DNA of 64,000 nucleotides from Castor canadensis (GCF_047511655.1 NC_133392.1:160880542-160944541), one strand, 5' to 3'; positions 1 to 24,007 are shown, counted from the stretch's first letter. Translations and numbers: made by a program. The notes: generated from the sequence alone by a model not told the origin.

Positions 1-649
1 GTCACCAGCTGTGGGCAAAGTGCTGGGGCAGCAGGTGGAATGGTGGAGCTTCCATGAAATTAACAGTAGCCACCTTCCTTGGTGTGCTGACTGGAGCTGT
101 GGCAGCCTCTTTGAAGCCCAGGTAGCCATGCAACATTAGCCCTTAGCACTGTCTCCACATCCACACCAGAAACTGCCTACCTATAGGTTTTTGGGTTGAG
201 GAATTTGTCCAAGACTTGGAGAACACGTGGCTCCCAGGGCGTGCTAGCCGGGCAAGATGCCAGTGAGGTGCCTCGGACAGGACTCTGCAAGGCTTCCTTC
301 CCTTCCGTCCAACAGCTACAGGTACTGCCAGGGCCCCCTCCCCCCACCCAAGCCTCTGGAGCCTCAGGGCCGGCTACCACGCGCTCCTCGGAGAAGGCCT
401 TCACAGGAGTCCTCCACGCAGCGGCTCCCAGTTAGACCCACTGGCCCCAAAGCGCCTCGGGAGACCCCGCACTTACACAGGCGAGTCTGGGGGTGCTGAA
501 GCTTGGGGCCCAGGAGGAAGGTCAGGGCCTGGCCAGTGGATCCCACCACCGCAGAGCTAGGCGGGCCAGGGTTTGCGGTGCAGGTGGATGCCTCAAGCTT
601 TAAATAAACAAAACAAAGGTGAAGAGAGGAGTGGCTGGCTAGGGGCGGG
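1..649. other. Left-edge non-coding sequence
   Basis: No exon, RNA gene or recognisable repeat can be supported here. Several overlapping open frames exist on both strands, but none has protein-like composition or splice-compatible ends. If the gene order follows human, this would be the 5' intron of SMIM1 on the minus strand. I looked for the SMIM1 membrane-protein coding sequence and did not see it. Its exons would lie beyond the left edge. Confidence 0.4.
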
Positions 650-1600
650 AAGGGAAACTTGCCCCGAGGGTGTCCCCAGACTCCTCGAGGAGCTGGGCGG
701 GCAGTTCCGGGCATGGCAGCCCCACAGCGGTTAGGCCTGGTCGGACCGGCCAGCCCTCCCCAGCCCCGCAATCCTCGGAGGGCCCCGGGCACGCAGCCAG
801 GCCCACCTCCTCCCGCGGCCGCCCCAAGAAGCTGCAGCTCCGCGTCTCACCTGCGCCCCCCGCCGGGCAGCGGCGCTAGCGGCGGACGCGTCCCCAGGGT
901 CTGGAGTGAATGGGGCGGGGCCTTGAGTGGGGTCTGAGGCGGGCGGGGGCGGGGCCTCGGGAGGGGGCGGGGTTAAGATGGGGAGGGGCCTGGGATAGCC
1001 CAGACCCAGGCTGGAGCGGGGCTGCGGTGGGCGGGGCCATGCCGGGAAAGGTGGAGCCGGGAGGAGCGCGCCCGGTCCTTAAGGGGAGGCGGAGGGCTGG
1101 ACACGAAGTCCAGGCCCCAGGCCGCTGGACGCCGCCGCCGAGAGGTGCAGGCTGCGAGAGGAGCCTGCAGAGGGCACCCGGTCCTCCCCTAGCCGTGCCG
1201 AGCGCGCAGACGAGGCTCCAAGAGGCCCTGGGCGCAGCTGGGTACCACCGGAAGCCAGGAGCCTCATCTCGGCCCCAGGTCTTATGTTCGGATCCCGGTG
1301 GCCCGGCTGCCTCCCAGAGGCCAAGGACCGGGCCACGGGGACCGTCTTCGTCCCGGGCTGGAGAGCCCGAGATCGGGCGCGCATCTTTACGTGGCTCGCC
1401 CTGAGTGCATGTTGCTGCCGGATTGAAAGCATGTGTGCGCAGGTGTGGGTGGAGAGCGTCGAGGACGTGAGGGTGATGGATGCCTTCCTCGGCACATACT
1501 CTTCCACCCAGAGTCCACGATGCCTGAATGTCCTGACCACGGAGGTCCAGGAGCAAAGGCATGGGAAGAGTTCCCACCCCTGACCCACCCTCTTCCAAAG
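650..1600 (-). promoter_or_regulatory. CpG island with GC boxes, candidate SMIM1 promoter
   Basis: This stretch is GC-rich and CpG-rich compared with its flanks. It carries at least four GC boxes of the GGGGCGGGG type, at about 911-922, 941-956, 961-972 and 1,027-1,038. Such islands normally mark promoters bound by Sp1-type factors. It lies a few hundred bases beyond the CCDC27 poly(A) signal. In human the next gene in the same direction is SMIM1, the Vel blood-group membrane protein, so this island is its likely promoter and first non-coding exon. The assignment rests on gene order only. A bidirectional promoter, or one for an unannotated transcript, is possible. Confidence 0.5.
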
Positions 1601-1769
1601 GGGTCCACCAGCAAGAGAGTGGCCCAGCTAGGTAAGTTCCCCTGGCAGGAGGTCACAGGTCCCTGCGTGTGCAGCAGGTGAGGTCTAGGGAGCTTTGGAA
1701 AGGGGCGTGTGTGTAGCTCAAGTCATAAGAAGAGAATACATCCCTGGTGGGTACAAGGGAAGATGACAC

Positions 1770-14731
<12,962 letters not shown>

Positions 14732-14799
14732 CGGGAAGGTGCAACTGAAAGACGGAGCTTGGGCAGCTGAGGGACAGTGGCACATTTCTCAGTCTGGCT

Positions 14800-15239
14800 C
14801 AGGCTATCAAGGAGAAGTGGACCTTGACTGTGGACTAGCGACAGGTCTAGGCCAGGGAAGACCAGCTTCCAAAGCTGCAGTCCTACAGGATCCTGGGAGC
14901 AGTGTGTGGCATCACAGATGTCTCCATAGAAACAGGGCATGTCATATTTGCCTCAATTTTCTGCAATTAGGAAAAGGAACTGGCAAGGGGACCCAATAGT
15001 CGTTCCCACCAAGTCTCAGGATGTCACAAGCATAGAAGTGACAGAAGCTAGCAGCCCAGCCTCCTCTCTTCTGTTTTATCTTCATCTTATTTAAAATCTG
15101 ACACTTTGTTATGAAAATGTTAGTATCCTTGGTTAAAATCTACTCTTTAGAGGTATTTCCTCACTCCTGAACTTGTAACTCTTTTGAAAAAGTGGAGTTG
15201 GGGTGAAGGGAGAGAACCTTTCCAAAGAAGGAATTTTTA
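14800..15239. other. Upstream of CCDC27, unassigned
   Basis: Unique sequence expected to hold the CCDC27 5'UTR and promoter. I see no TATA box or CpG island that can be assigned. Confidence 0.3.
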
Positions 15240-15872
15240 TTTGTTGTGTTTTGTGGTAAAATACACACAATATAAATTTATGGTCTTAATAATTTTTGGG
15301 TAGAGTTCAGTGAACATTGAGTGTCACTGCACGACCATCACCACCCTCCGTACCCCACAGGGAAGTACATCCTATGGGAGCGAGGTGTTATCTCATGGTG
15401 GTTTGAACTTGACCTTCCCTCATGATGAGTGGGATGGGTGTCTTCACGGACATTTGAACATCTGTGAAGAACGGTCTGTTTGAATTCTTTGCCCATTTTT
15501 TTTTAAATTGAGGAGTGGAGATTTTTGTTGAGTTAATAGGAGTTTTTAAAAAATATATTCTGAATACTAATCCTTTATTAAGTATGATTTGCAAATATTT
15601 TCTCTCTTTCTGTGGGTTTCCTTTCTACTCTGTTAACAGCATCCTGTGGTGGATGAAAGCTTAATTTCAATGACATTTTGTAACTTGTCAGACCTAAGGC
15701 CGTGAAGATTTTACTCTAGCTTTCTCCTAAGAGTTGCGTTGTTTGAGTTTCGAGCTCAGTTCTTTGGTGCATTTCAAGTGAACGTCTGTGTATGGTGTGA
15801 GGTTGGCTGCAGCTTCCTTCTTCTGCATTTCCCAACACTTTTTGTTGGAAAGACCGCCCTTTTCCCTCACTG
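15240..15872 (-). mobile_element. Old L1 fragment
   Basis: The plus strand is the antisense of a mammalian L1M-type 3' portion. Stretches such as tttgcccattttttttt near 15,489 and gatttgcaaatattttctct near 15,586 are typical. It is probably one insertion of about 630 bases, with the ID SINE at 15,875 inserted at its end. Confidence 0.6.
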
Positions 15873-15874
15873 AT

Positions 15875-15975
15875 TTTTTTTTTTTGGAGGGGGCATTGCT
15901 GGGGTTTGAACTCAGGGCCCTGTCTTTGCTGACAACCACTCTACCTCTTGAACTGTGCCCCCAACCTTTTTTTTT
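15875..15975 (-). repeat. ID-like SINE monomer
   Basis: Reverse-oriented ID half flanked by T-runs: the plus strand shows ggggtttgaactcagggccc and ctctacctcttgaactg. It appears to have inserted into old L1 sequence. Confidence 0.6.
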
Positions 15976-16069
15976 TTAAATTGTTTTCCTTCAACTTCTC
16001 ACTACTCTTGGATTTGTATTCTCCATAGCTGTAAGAAAATTAATTTCTGTTGTCTAAACAAAAAAAAAT

Positions 16070-16325
16070 CGTTTTTGAGGAGGTGTCACTAGTTATGACT
16101 AGACTGGACCTTGACATGCTCCTGTTTCTGCCTCCTGAGTAGCTGGGGTTACAGATTGTTCACCACCACAGCCAACTCGTATGTTTTCATATGTACCAGA
16201 AAAAACGTGGTATTTGTTGTTCTGAGTCTGGCTTATTTAGTTTAACATAATGATATCCAGTTCCATCCATTTTCCTGCAAATGAGATAATTTTCTTCTTT
16301 ATGCCTCAATAAACCACTAAAATGT
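16070..16325 (-). repeat. B1-like half plus L1 fragment
   Basis: The segment 16,075-16,180 resembles an antisense B1-like SINE (ctgcctcctgagtagctgg). It is followed by antisense old-L1 sequence (16,190-16,325, containing atgatatccagttccatcca). Confidence 0.5.
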
Positions 16326-16329
16326 TGAT

Positions 16330-16552
16330 TTTTTTTTTTGGTAGTACTAGACTTTGAACTCAGGGCCTCATGCTTGCTAGGCAGGCACCACTTGAACCAT
16401 TCCCCAGCCCTTTTTGGTTTTTGGGGTGTGTTGGATATTTTTGAGATAGGGTCTTGTGAGCTATTTGCTGGGTTGGCTTTGAACTGCAATCCTCCTGAGC
16501 TCTGTCTCCCAAGTAACTGGGATTATAGGTGCGAGCCACTGCCCCCTGGCTT
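16330..16552 (-). repeat. B1-ID dimeric SINE
   Basis: A well-preserved reverse-oriented dimer: ID half (ctcatgcttgctaggcaggc, 16,368-16,387) and B1-like half ending aggtgcgagccactgcccc, with a T-run at its left end corresponding to the A-tail. Confidence 0.75.
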
Positions 16553-16632
16553 AAAAATGGTGATTTTTTTTTTTTTTAATCTCAAGCAAAAAAAAAAAAA
16601 AAAGAAAGAAGTCAACAGACCTGTATTTGAGC

Positions 16633-17166
16633 TCACAGTCTCTTTGCCCACCCTCCACAGAGCATGGAACAAGCTGAACTCCGAATGCAGGGAATAGAAG
16701 TGGCCCCAGCTTCCTTTTGAAAGGCATCCAGTTGCCTCATCAGCTTCACCCAGCTGGTCCTCCCAGCGCCTTGTCCTGCTGGCTGCTCTCTCTCACCACC
16801 AGGAGCTGATCTGGGCCAGCTCAGAGCTTCAAGAAAATGGGAGTTTTGCTTTGATTTGAGTCTGCCCATCACAGTGAGACAGGTCACTGCTTTTTCTGGG
16901 CTCCAGCTGGGGACATTTCCAGTGCTGGAGTTCTCCACATTCTCCCACACTTTATAGAAGGTCAAATCCAAAATTCCTGTTCCTATTCTCACTCTGAACT
17001 TTGAGATCTGAAGAAAAGGGTCCGTCTTGAAATTGGGGACTTCAAGAGCTGGATGGGGTGTGAGCTGTCCTGGAGGGTTGGGGAGAAGGGTGAAGGGCCA
17101 GCATCCAGGTGCCCACACCAATCCTGGAGGTTTGGCTTTGGATGAGGCAAGTGGCCTCTTGCCCAC
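16633..17166 (-). other. Open frame of 177 codons, status unclear
   Basis: The longest open frame in this region starts MGKRPLASSKAKPPGL and has reasonably protein-like composition. It lies about 1.9 kb upstream of CCDC27 exon 1 on the same strand and contains an internal GGTG|GTGAGA donor-like site. It could be an alternative 5' exon of CCDC27, or chance. The 12-exon model is already complete without it. I recognise no domain. Confidence 0.25.
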
Positions 17167-17277
17167 ACAAGACGAAGATGAATGAGTGATGAGTGAGTAA
17201 TGGCCTTTCCTTAGGTGGGTGATAAAAGTCCCATCCTGAGGACTGCCTAAGAGGATTAAATTTTACACAGAACCTGT

Positions 17278-17705
17278 ATGAGTTTCCTGTGGCTACTGTA
17301 ACAAAACATGACACTCTAGGTGCTTAAAACATAAGAAACATTCTCTCACAGTTCTGGAGGCAGAAGTCTAAAATCCAGGTGTGGGCAGGGCCGAGGTCCA
17401 TCTGAGGCCCCAGGGCTGGATCCTCTTCCAGCTTCTGGAGGCTGCAGGTATTTCAAGGTTGTAGCCATGTCCCTTGTCCCTTGTCTCTGCCTCCGTATTT
17501 CTTCTCTTCTGTCTGGTCCCCCTCCTCTTGGTTTTCCTCTGTATTTCTCTCACTGATACTCCTGCCAGACGGAGGGCCCATCTTTATCACAATACCCTCA
17601 ATTCGATTCTATCTGCAAAATCCCTTTTCTCAAACAAGGTCACATTCAGAGGTTCCAGGGATGGTGACATGCACGTATCTTCTGGGAGTCACAACTCAGC
17701 ACACA
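17278..17705 (-). mobile_element. MLT1-type MaLR LTR
   Basis: The plus strand reads as the reverse of the widespread MLT1 LTR: it opens with gagtttcctgtggctactgt, carries ctctcacagttctggaggca (17,343-17,362), and ends around aggttccagggatggtgaca. It is an ancient solo LTR; exact limits are approximate. Confidence 0.6.
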
Positions 17706-17879
17706 GGCACTTAGCTCAGTGCCTGGTACAATGTAAGAATTCATGCAGCATGTTAGCAAACATTAGCATGCAGAGAACCTCCTGACCGCTGCCTCTCGGG
17801 AAGCTTTCTAACAAGTACAGTCTTGGACCAGTTACTTGTAGGACACCGTATTTCTTTCCCAGCATTGTTATGAAACTGT

Positions 17880-18050
17880 GAAGTTGTGTGTAACCTCTAC
17901 GTACCAGGTGATAGTTACTGTCATCACGCAGCCCCTTAAAACAGAGGCCCAGGGAGGGGCAGGCCCTTTCACCCAGATCTCATGGCTCATGGAGGGAGAG
18001 CTGGGAGCTTTACACAGCCTCCTGGGCTCAGCATGAAGTCTTGTCCACCC
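17880..18050. repeat. MIR-like SINE
   Basis: The segment carries the MIR core style (cccttaaaacagaggcccag and the following clause on loss of a tail). It is heavily diverged. Confidence 0.4.
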
Positions 18051-19400
18051 TTCCTTGCAGGGCCCCTGAGGCTTCCCAAATCAGTCTTTATAAAACTGAG
18101 CAGCAGGGCTGTGTTTCCTCCTGCGTTCTGAGAAGGAAGTGTAGAACAAGCAGTTGGATGAAATTCTCAGGTTTGGATTCTAGACTAGAGGGAAGGAGGA
18201 TTTGTCCTTCTTTGAGTTTCATTAACTTCTTGAATCTGTAAATTTATGTCTCCCACCAAATTCAGAAGTTTTTCAGCCATCATTTCTTCAAATGACATTT
18301 TCTGATCTTGTAAAAGAAGTCCCTGGGCTTCCAGAAGGCTAAGCAAGCCGGAAGTACTGGCTCAGGTTCTAACTTCCACCTTCCCCAGTTGTAAAGCAAT
18401 GTCCAGAGTCCCAAACCACGAGGTGCCCTTAAGAGTAAGAGTCATTTGGCAAAGAAAGACAGAATAGAGAGAAACCTGCTCCCTGCCAAGAAGCTCTCAG
18501 CCACTGAAACTTCTCTAGGGACACCTGGTAATAAGGCAAAGACAACTCTCCCCCTCACAAAAAGCCAGAACAAAAACCCTGATTACATCAGCCTTTTGGG
18601 GAAGAGGGGTGGCTTCCTTCCTTACTGGGTAAAGGATATTTGATCCCATCCCTTCCAAAATAACTTTATAGGAAGATGAATTACCCAAAAATGCTTTCCA
18701 AAAAAATTGCAGCATGATATAAAATTAACAAAGAAGCCTATTCTATATTGAACTTTCAGCATATTTTAACAAGAAATGGAGCTGTTTTACCACCCTCCAA
18801 CTCTGAGGAGTAATTCTCACCCTGCTGATTTCTCTCTTGGTAGTTATTTTGTGATCTTTCACGCGTAATTTCCAAGTGTTCGGGAGGTGAGCACATGCTA
18901 TGGAAGCATATTGTCCTTCCTTTGGTTTTTACACTGGTCCTTTAAATTTAGTTGAACAGGATGGATCCAAATGTCACTTTAGGAGACAATGGTGCATTTT
19001 CCCCAAATTTGGAGTGGGCCTAAATTGAGGCAGGTGGCACCCAAAAACGCACCTGGTAACCGAGAGACCCTGGATGTCAGGCCATGGGGTGGACAGGGGC
19101 TGTGCTGGCTTCCTAGACGCAGCCACCTATGTCTGTTTGCTGCACCCAGGTCCCGGCCACACTGCAGTCCTTGCAGCCGGAGGTTTCAAGACCTGTATTG
19201 ATAAACACCCGATTGGAAAGTCAGATTACTAAAAACCTATTTATTTTTAGTTGCAATGCCAATGTTTTCAAAGATAGCAATTAGCAAGAAAAGCCCTCTT
19301 GTGAATCAGGAAAGTCCTGTGGAAGAGGCTCCACCAGCCGGGAGGTAACAGGCTCAGAGAAACCGCTCCAAGGTAGGGACAGCGGCAGGTGTAAGCGGAG
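18050..19400. other. Intergenic, nothing assigned
   Basis: Mostly AT-rich unique or anciently repetitive sequence between the MIR-like copy and the GC-rich island. No gene, RNA or clear repeat family is supported. Confidence 0.4.
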
Positions 19401-19960
19401 CAGGCCAGAACTTGCCTCTACTGCAACCCCGGCGCCCCACAACCAGGACCCGGCCAGGGCCACGCCCTCGATCGGAGCCCCGCCCAACACCAGGCTCCGC
19501 CCACTATCAGGGCCCGCCCCCGGCCAGAGCCCCACCCACAACCAGGGACCCGCCCCGAGCCCCGCCCACAGCGAGGGCACACCCCCCCACACCAGGGCCC
19601 CTCCCACTGTCAGGGCCCCGTCCTCGACCAGAGCCCCTCCCCATGATCAGACCCCCCGCCCTCCAGCCCAGCCACCGACCAGTGCCCCGCCCTATGGGTA
19701 GGGTCCCGCCCTGCGCCCTGCGCCCTGCTCTTGTCCCCATCTTTGGTGATGGGGATGGTCCTGGGATCGCACCAGGTGTATGCCTTCCCTTGTGAGCCCG
19801 GGATGGGCCTGTTGTCCGTGGGGGCCTGCGCAGACCACCCCACCTCCTCCTGCAATGGCGCGGTCCTCTCCGGAGATCGTGCTGCAGAAGAGCCGCTTGA
19901 GAAAAGGGTCTCCACCTGACGGCCCCCCAGAGTGGCCTCTGACGCTTCCTTCTGGTACCC
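19400..19960 (+). promoter_or_regulatory. Intergenic CpG island, candidate TP73-AS1 promoter
   Basis: A sharp GC- and CpG-rich island stands in an AT-rich intergenic region about 4.7 kb upstream of CCDC27. In human an antisense long non-coding RNA, TP73-AS1, starts between CCDC27 and TP73 and runs towards the TP73 3' end, which would be the plus strand here. This island is therefore its likely promoter. No exons of that RNA can be identified from sequence. Part of the GC richness comes from an internal minisatellite (19,420-19,710). Confidence 0.4.
19420..19710. repeat. Degenerate GC-rich minisatellite, unit about 18 bp
   Basis: About fourteen imperfect units of 16-20 bases share the core CCAGRGCCCCGCCCAC. 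Each unit contains a CCGCCC motif, i.e. a GC box on the minus strand. The array therefore builds much of the island. Confidence 0.65.
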
Positions 19961-19974
19961 ATTGTTAGTGGTCC

Positions 19975-20590
19975 AGACTGTTGATCCGCTAACTGGTACG
20001 GCGAGTCTCGCCATACTTTGTTAAAACGTTTTGTCTTCTTGAAACTGGAGTTTTGGACCCAAGGATTCCATATGCCAGGCCGGGCCAGTAGCCCCTAAAC
20101 GCTAAATAGAGGCCTGGCAAAGGCAGAGAAAGGAGGTTTATTACAGGGCATAAACCAGGACACGCCGTGGGAAGAGGCAGAGTGAGCACTCAGCTCATCT
20201 TCAGCCATCTTCTGGGAAGAGACATGAGTTACCAATTTAAGTAGAAAAAAGAACTGGGGGCAGGGCACAAATGTATGCATAGTTAAGCAGTCCCAGTCAC
20301 AGGTGTGTTCTGGCTGACCATTATCTCAGTCCCAGGGCTCTGAGAAGGGGTCTGGAGAAGTTCTTACCGCTGTCATCACTTGAGGGGAGCAATCTGGTTC
20401 CCATGAGATGATTACTCCTGCTCCAGGGTGCAGCTCCATCACTACAGGTAATTGTCCTCATTTGGAGGGGTGGTCTGTCCTGCAAGTCTCTGCTGTTACT
20501 TACAGAAAGTTTCAGTCCTTTGTCATAAAGGTGTTAGCAGTTCTGTCCTTTCTAGAATCCAAGGTGATTGGAAAGTGACTGCAAAGAGAA
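19975..20590 (-). mobile_element. Possible LTR (family not assigned)
   Basis: The plus strand has a TTTATT (AATAAA on minus) at about 20,141 inside an LTR-like context rich in cag/gtg blocks without coding potential. It may be a rodent ERVL/MaLR LTR. Ends are not clear. Confidence 0.3.
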
Positions 20591-20599
20591 CGGCTTAGA

Positions 20600-21581
20600 G
20601 CAAAGACAAATACAAAATGGAGGCAGGGATGCCAAGCTTCTCCTGTGTTTAGTCAATCCGTGGACCCAAGTAAGGAGTCAGTGTTTTTCAGCAAAACAGT
20701 TTGAGCACCTCTTACATTCTGTCCAGTTTCACGCCATGGGCCTTTGCAGAGGGCCACCCTGTGCGCTGGAGTCATCCAGCTTTGCCTACTTGGTCTCCAT
20801 TCATTCTCCTGGCATGGTGCCCCTCCTCCTGAGGGCCACACATCACTACTCTTTGCCCCTCCCAGTGCCACCAGCTGCCCCACAGTGCAAAGTTTTTCCA
20901 CACTAGCCACCTCTGCATTCTTGCTCTCTGAAAAGAAGGCCACTGATGTCCTCAAAGCAGGCCAACCTAAGATGCCTTTCAGAAGCCATGGAGGTGGAAC
21001 GAGATGGTTTGATGATGTGGGAGCTGCTGGTGGATGTCGGGTAGATGTGATTGACAGGTGAGAATAGTGGCTGTTCCCTTTGCATGTTGACATCAGCCAT
21101 GCGACACGGGCGAGGCTCAGAGCTGAGTATTTGGCTGACATAAGGGTGGCTGGAGGGCAGGGTGCAGACATTGTTGTCAATGGCCAGCACTACAGTTTCG
21201 GTTGTCCATAAGGGTTTACTCAACAGCCAAGTGCTGGGGGTGGAGACAGGACCTGAGGGCAGAAAAGTCCCCATCCTTGTGCACCCGATTTTGGTGGAGA
21301 GACAGATGAACACATCCCTGTACCATGTCTGTAACAAAAAGCTCGTGCTAAGGCAGGTGGGGAGAGGCTGTTTTAACTGAGATGGCCAGGAGGTCTCTGA
21401 GTAGGGTACATTGGAGCAGGGACCTGAGAGGACTGGCTGCGCAGGTTTCTAGGGGAAGAGCACTGTGAACAGAGAGGACATAGAGTCCTTTCAAGACCCT
21501 GATGTTTGTAGGTGTGTGCCTGGCTCACTCAGGAATGACAGCCTGGGCCTGCTGGCAGGAATGCAGTGAACATGGTCCCAG
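20600..21581. other. Intergenic, unassigned, with open frames on both strands
   Basis: A 144-codon frame on minus (20,903-21,337) and shorter frames on plus overlap here. Composition is unusual enough that a decayed processed pseudogene is conceivable, but I recognise no protein. No other feature is seen. Confidence 0.25.
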
Positions 21582-21930
21582 TGTTGCAGGAAATTATGAG
21601 CTGAAATAGAGGACACCGAGGCAGTTTAACAGGAAACAACGTTTTATTGGGCTGGCACAGACCCAGCGGACTTGTGTCCAAAGGCTGAGCTCCGAGAACA
21701 AAGGGGTCTCACCTCATATACCCTTGCAAGCAGGTTACAGAAGCAAAAAGCAAAGCTCAACCCACGTATGGCTGTATGTGACTTCATTGGCTATTTCATT
21801 TCCCCAGTGCTATGTGACCTTCATGTTTCAATTCTTTTAAGTTTTATCTCTCTGCTTTGCCATCTACTCCCCCCGTCTCGCTGTCAGAACACTAGCCTGT
21901 TTCTTTTCTGGTCTCCCCTTTCTTGCTACA
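21582..21930 (-). mobile_element. ERV 3' LTR with intact TG...CA ends
   Basis: The LTR is 349 bases, begins TGTAGC (minus) right after the polypurine tract and ends GCAACA. AATAAA lies on minus at 21,643-21,648. It is the best-preserved LTR of this family in the window and defines the ends of the other copies. Confidence 0.8.
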
Positions 21931-21944
21931 TTACTCCCCCCTTT

Positions 21945-23233
21945 GATGCTCGGACCCACCCAGGGTCAAAGAGCGTCAGATCCTGATCTAGAGGTCTGTA
22001 TTTCCATAGCATCATTTCATGTGCGGCCAGTTTCCTTTCTATAATGGTCTCCGCAACAGTCTTGTTAGACTGTAGCACCAGGGGAACCAGACAGAGCGAT
22101 ATTAAGCATGTCTCTAGGATTAGGACTAGTGCCCTTAGCAGGGTTTTGAGTCCACCTAAGGCAGAAAACCATCCTCCAAACTGGTCATTGGGATCCGACC
22201 TTCCCCAAGTCTGGACGGGGACATGGACACACTTTTTCATGTTATCTGTGATTTTTTTATGACTTTTTTTTCATCATCCATCTGTAAGCAGCAGTTGCTC
22301 AGGTTAAACTTTCCACAAACTCCTCCCTCAGAAGCCAGCAAATAGTCTAAGGCCAAGCGGTTCTGATAGATGGCGTTGCACATCTTAGTGCTTTGTTTTG
22401 ACAGCAAATCGAGAGCTCTTGCAATTTCATTAGTTATACTTTCAACAATAGCCTGCAGTCTGATGATGCGGTTGAGCAAATATATAGGGGTGCGATAGCC
22501 CCAGGACCCGTCTTCTGCCCAGGTGGCAGGACCATAGCACTGGATGATTCACTTAGGAGGCCATTGGTTATCTTTCCAATTTCCAATTTGTAAAGCACCC
22601 TTTTTTGTCTATTTAATCTTTCTTCATATATGGGGACTTCCAGTTTTTCAACTTGTCTGAGGGGAAGCAAGAAGAGAGATGGTCTTGCACCAAGATCTTG
22701 TGGCCTAGCACACAAGATCCAAACCGGCTGGTAGGTAGCACCGTATAAGCTCGCTTCCCACAGATCCAATACAGCGCCCTGGGCACCTGCCAATCTGTGT
22801 TTGTGGTAAGATTGTTCCATGCTCTCTGGAGATTGTAAAAGTTGGCCAGTGGGTGGGGCTGGGGTTCTGTGTGGTTTGGAGCTCCCCACCATTGGGTCTC
22901 TTGGACAGTGTCATTGTAAAACTTCTGTGACAACATTTCCTGGCCGAGTAGGTCACAGGAGGAGGGCTCTGAGGCCATAAAGGGAAAACCACATCAGTAA
23001 CAATAAGCAGTGATTATGCATCCTTCCCAAAAGAGATAGAAGAGAGCAAATAAAAACCTTTCACCAGGACTCCAATCAGCAGGGGCGGTTTCTGCCAGAC
23101 CTATGGCAGAGATTATGGTGAGAATTACAGCAACAGATCCAAGGGGTGACAATGCATCACAGTGAGATAACTGGTGTAAAAACAGTCTGGTTGTCCTGTT
23201 GGAGAATCGATTCCTCAAGCTTCTGTTGTGCAT
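21945..23233 (-). pseudogene. Degenerate env
   Basis: Frame fragments carry a start with a hydrophobic signal-like segment (near 23,233-22,994), a surface-unit remnant, a transmembrane-subunit heptad region with a C-X7-CC disulfide motif (about 22,290-22,330), and a membrane anchor with a short tail (22,240-21,945). A frame break falls at the A/T run near 22,253-22,271. The C-X7-CC spacing is unlike the C-X6-CC of murine leukaemia-type viruses. No intact reading frame remains. Confidence 0.7.
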
Positions 23234-23921
23234 AGACTAGTCAGCTTCCAAGGTGTGACTAGAGCAGGGCTGTCATCCACCGTTCTTGGTCCCCTGTTGT
23301 TTCCTGGGAAGCACAGGAGGAGTCCTGCTGGGGGAGGGCACTCAGGTTCTGAGGGGATCCTACATGGTGAAGCCGGATCAGGGATGCACTCCCACTCGAG
23401 AGAAGCTGGTTTGACACGGCTGTGGTGGATCCGAGGAGCGATCTCTGCTACTTTAACTGTGACAAGAGTGGACAAAATAACAACAAAAGAGCATCTTCAA
23501 TGGGGTTTTAATGGGTGGACATTTTATATATTTTTTTTATCTGGACAATGTCTTTTTTGTTTTAACAGAGTAGAATTACCATGGCAACAATATATTATCA
23601 GTATATACGTCCAAGAAAACGCATTGTTTTAAAAAAGTTAAAACCACCATTTTTAAGTATCAAAGGACATGTTTAGAGCCAGTAAAAATAGTTATTTTGT
23701 CTCTATTTAAGTAGAAGACCCTGTCTAAAACATATGAGTTTGTGTCTGGAAGGGCTTTAATGCCAGATGGCCACACATGCATAAGAACCATTGTTTAACC
23801 CTCTCGGCCTTAGTTATTTTTGAGAAGTCTGGCACGAGTGACTCCATTGGAACTTTGATGGCATTCCCCCCTTGTCTCCAAACTGCTTGTCTCTGAGCAG
23901 TCTCCTCTGAAGATCTGTCTT

Positions 23922-24007
23922 CCATCCAAGTACTAACCAGGCCCGACCCTGCTTAGCTTCTGAGACCAGAAGAGATTGGGCGTGTTCAGGGTGGTAGGTC
24001 TGTAGAC
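23922..24007 (-). pseudogene. Truncated 5S rRNA retropseudogene
   Basis: The minus strand begins GTCTAC and follows the 5S rRNA 5' portion for about 86 bases with a few substitutions (for example, ggcccgaccctgcttagctt on plus at 23,940-23,959 is unchanged). The 3' third is missing. A perfect 9-base duplication TGAAGATCT flanks it (23,908-23,916 and 24,008-24,016). There is no A-tail; only about five extra bases separate it from the left repeat. This fits a tailless LINE-mobilised retrocopy. It is not a functional gene. Confidence 0.85.

Larger units (their letters stand above)
21582..23522 (-). mobile_element. 5'-truncated gammaretrovirus-like ERV (pol end, env, 3' LTR)
   Basis: On the minus strand this element runs from the last part of integrase (about 23,522-23,234), through a shortened env (about 23,233-21,945), a polypurine tract (21,934-21,944) and a complete LTR (21,582-21,930). 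It aligns along its length with the plus-strand provirus at 33,162-41,067, so they belong to one family. gag, most of pol and the 5' LTR are missing. Compared with its relative, env lacks about 900 bases of the surface-subunit region. Frames are broken repeatedly, so it is not functional. Confidence 0.8.

Noticed and set aside
876-1598. 240-codon minus frame at the CpG island
   Set aside because: Long frames are expected in CpG islands; it is Pro/Arg/Ala-rich without domain or ortholog recognised.
1-1600. SMIM1 coding exon
   Set aside because: Translated both strands by eye and found no match to the small membrane protein; only the promoter position is inferred.
23215-23475. Independent small gene on minus
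   Set aside because: It aligns with the integrase-end/env-start sequence of the plus-strand provirus and is part of the truncated ERV.
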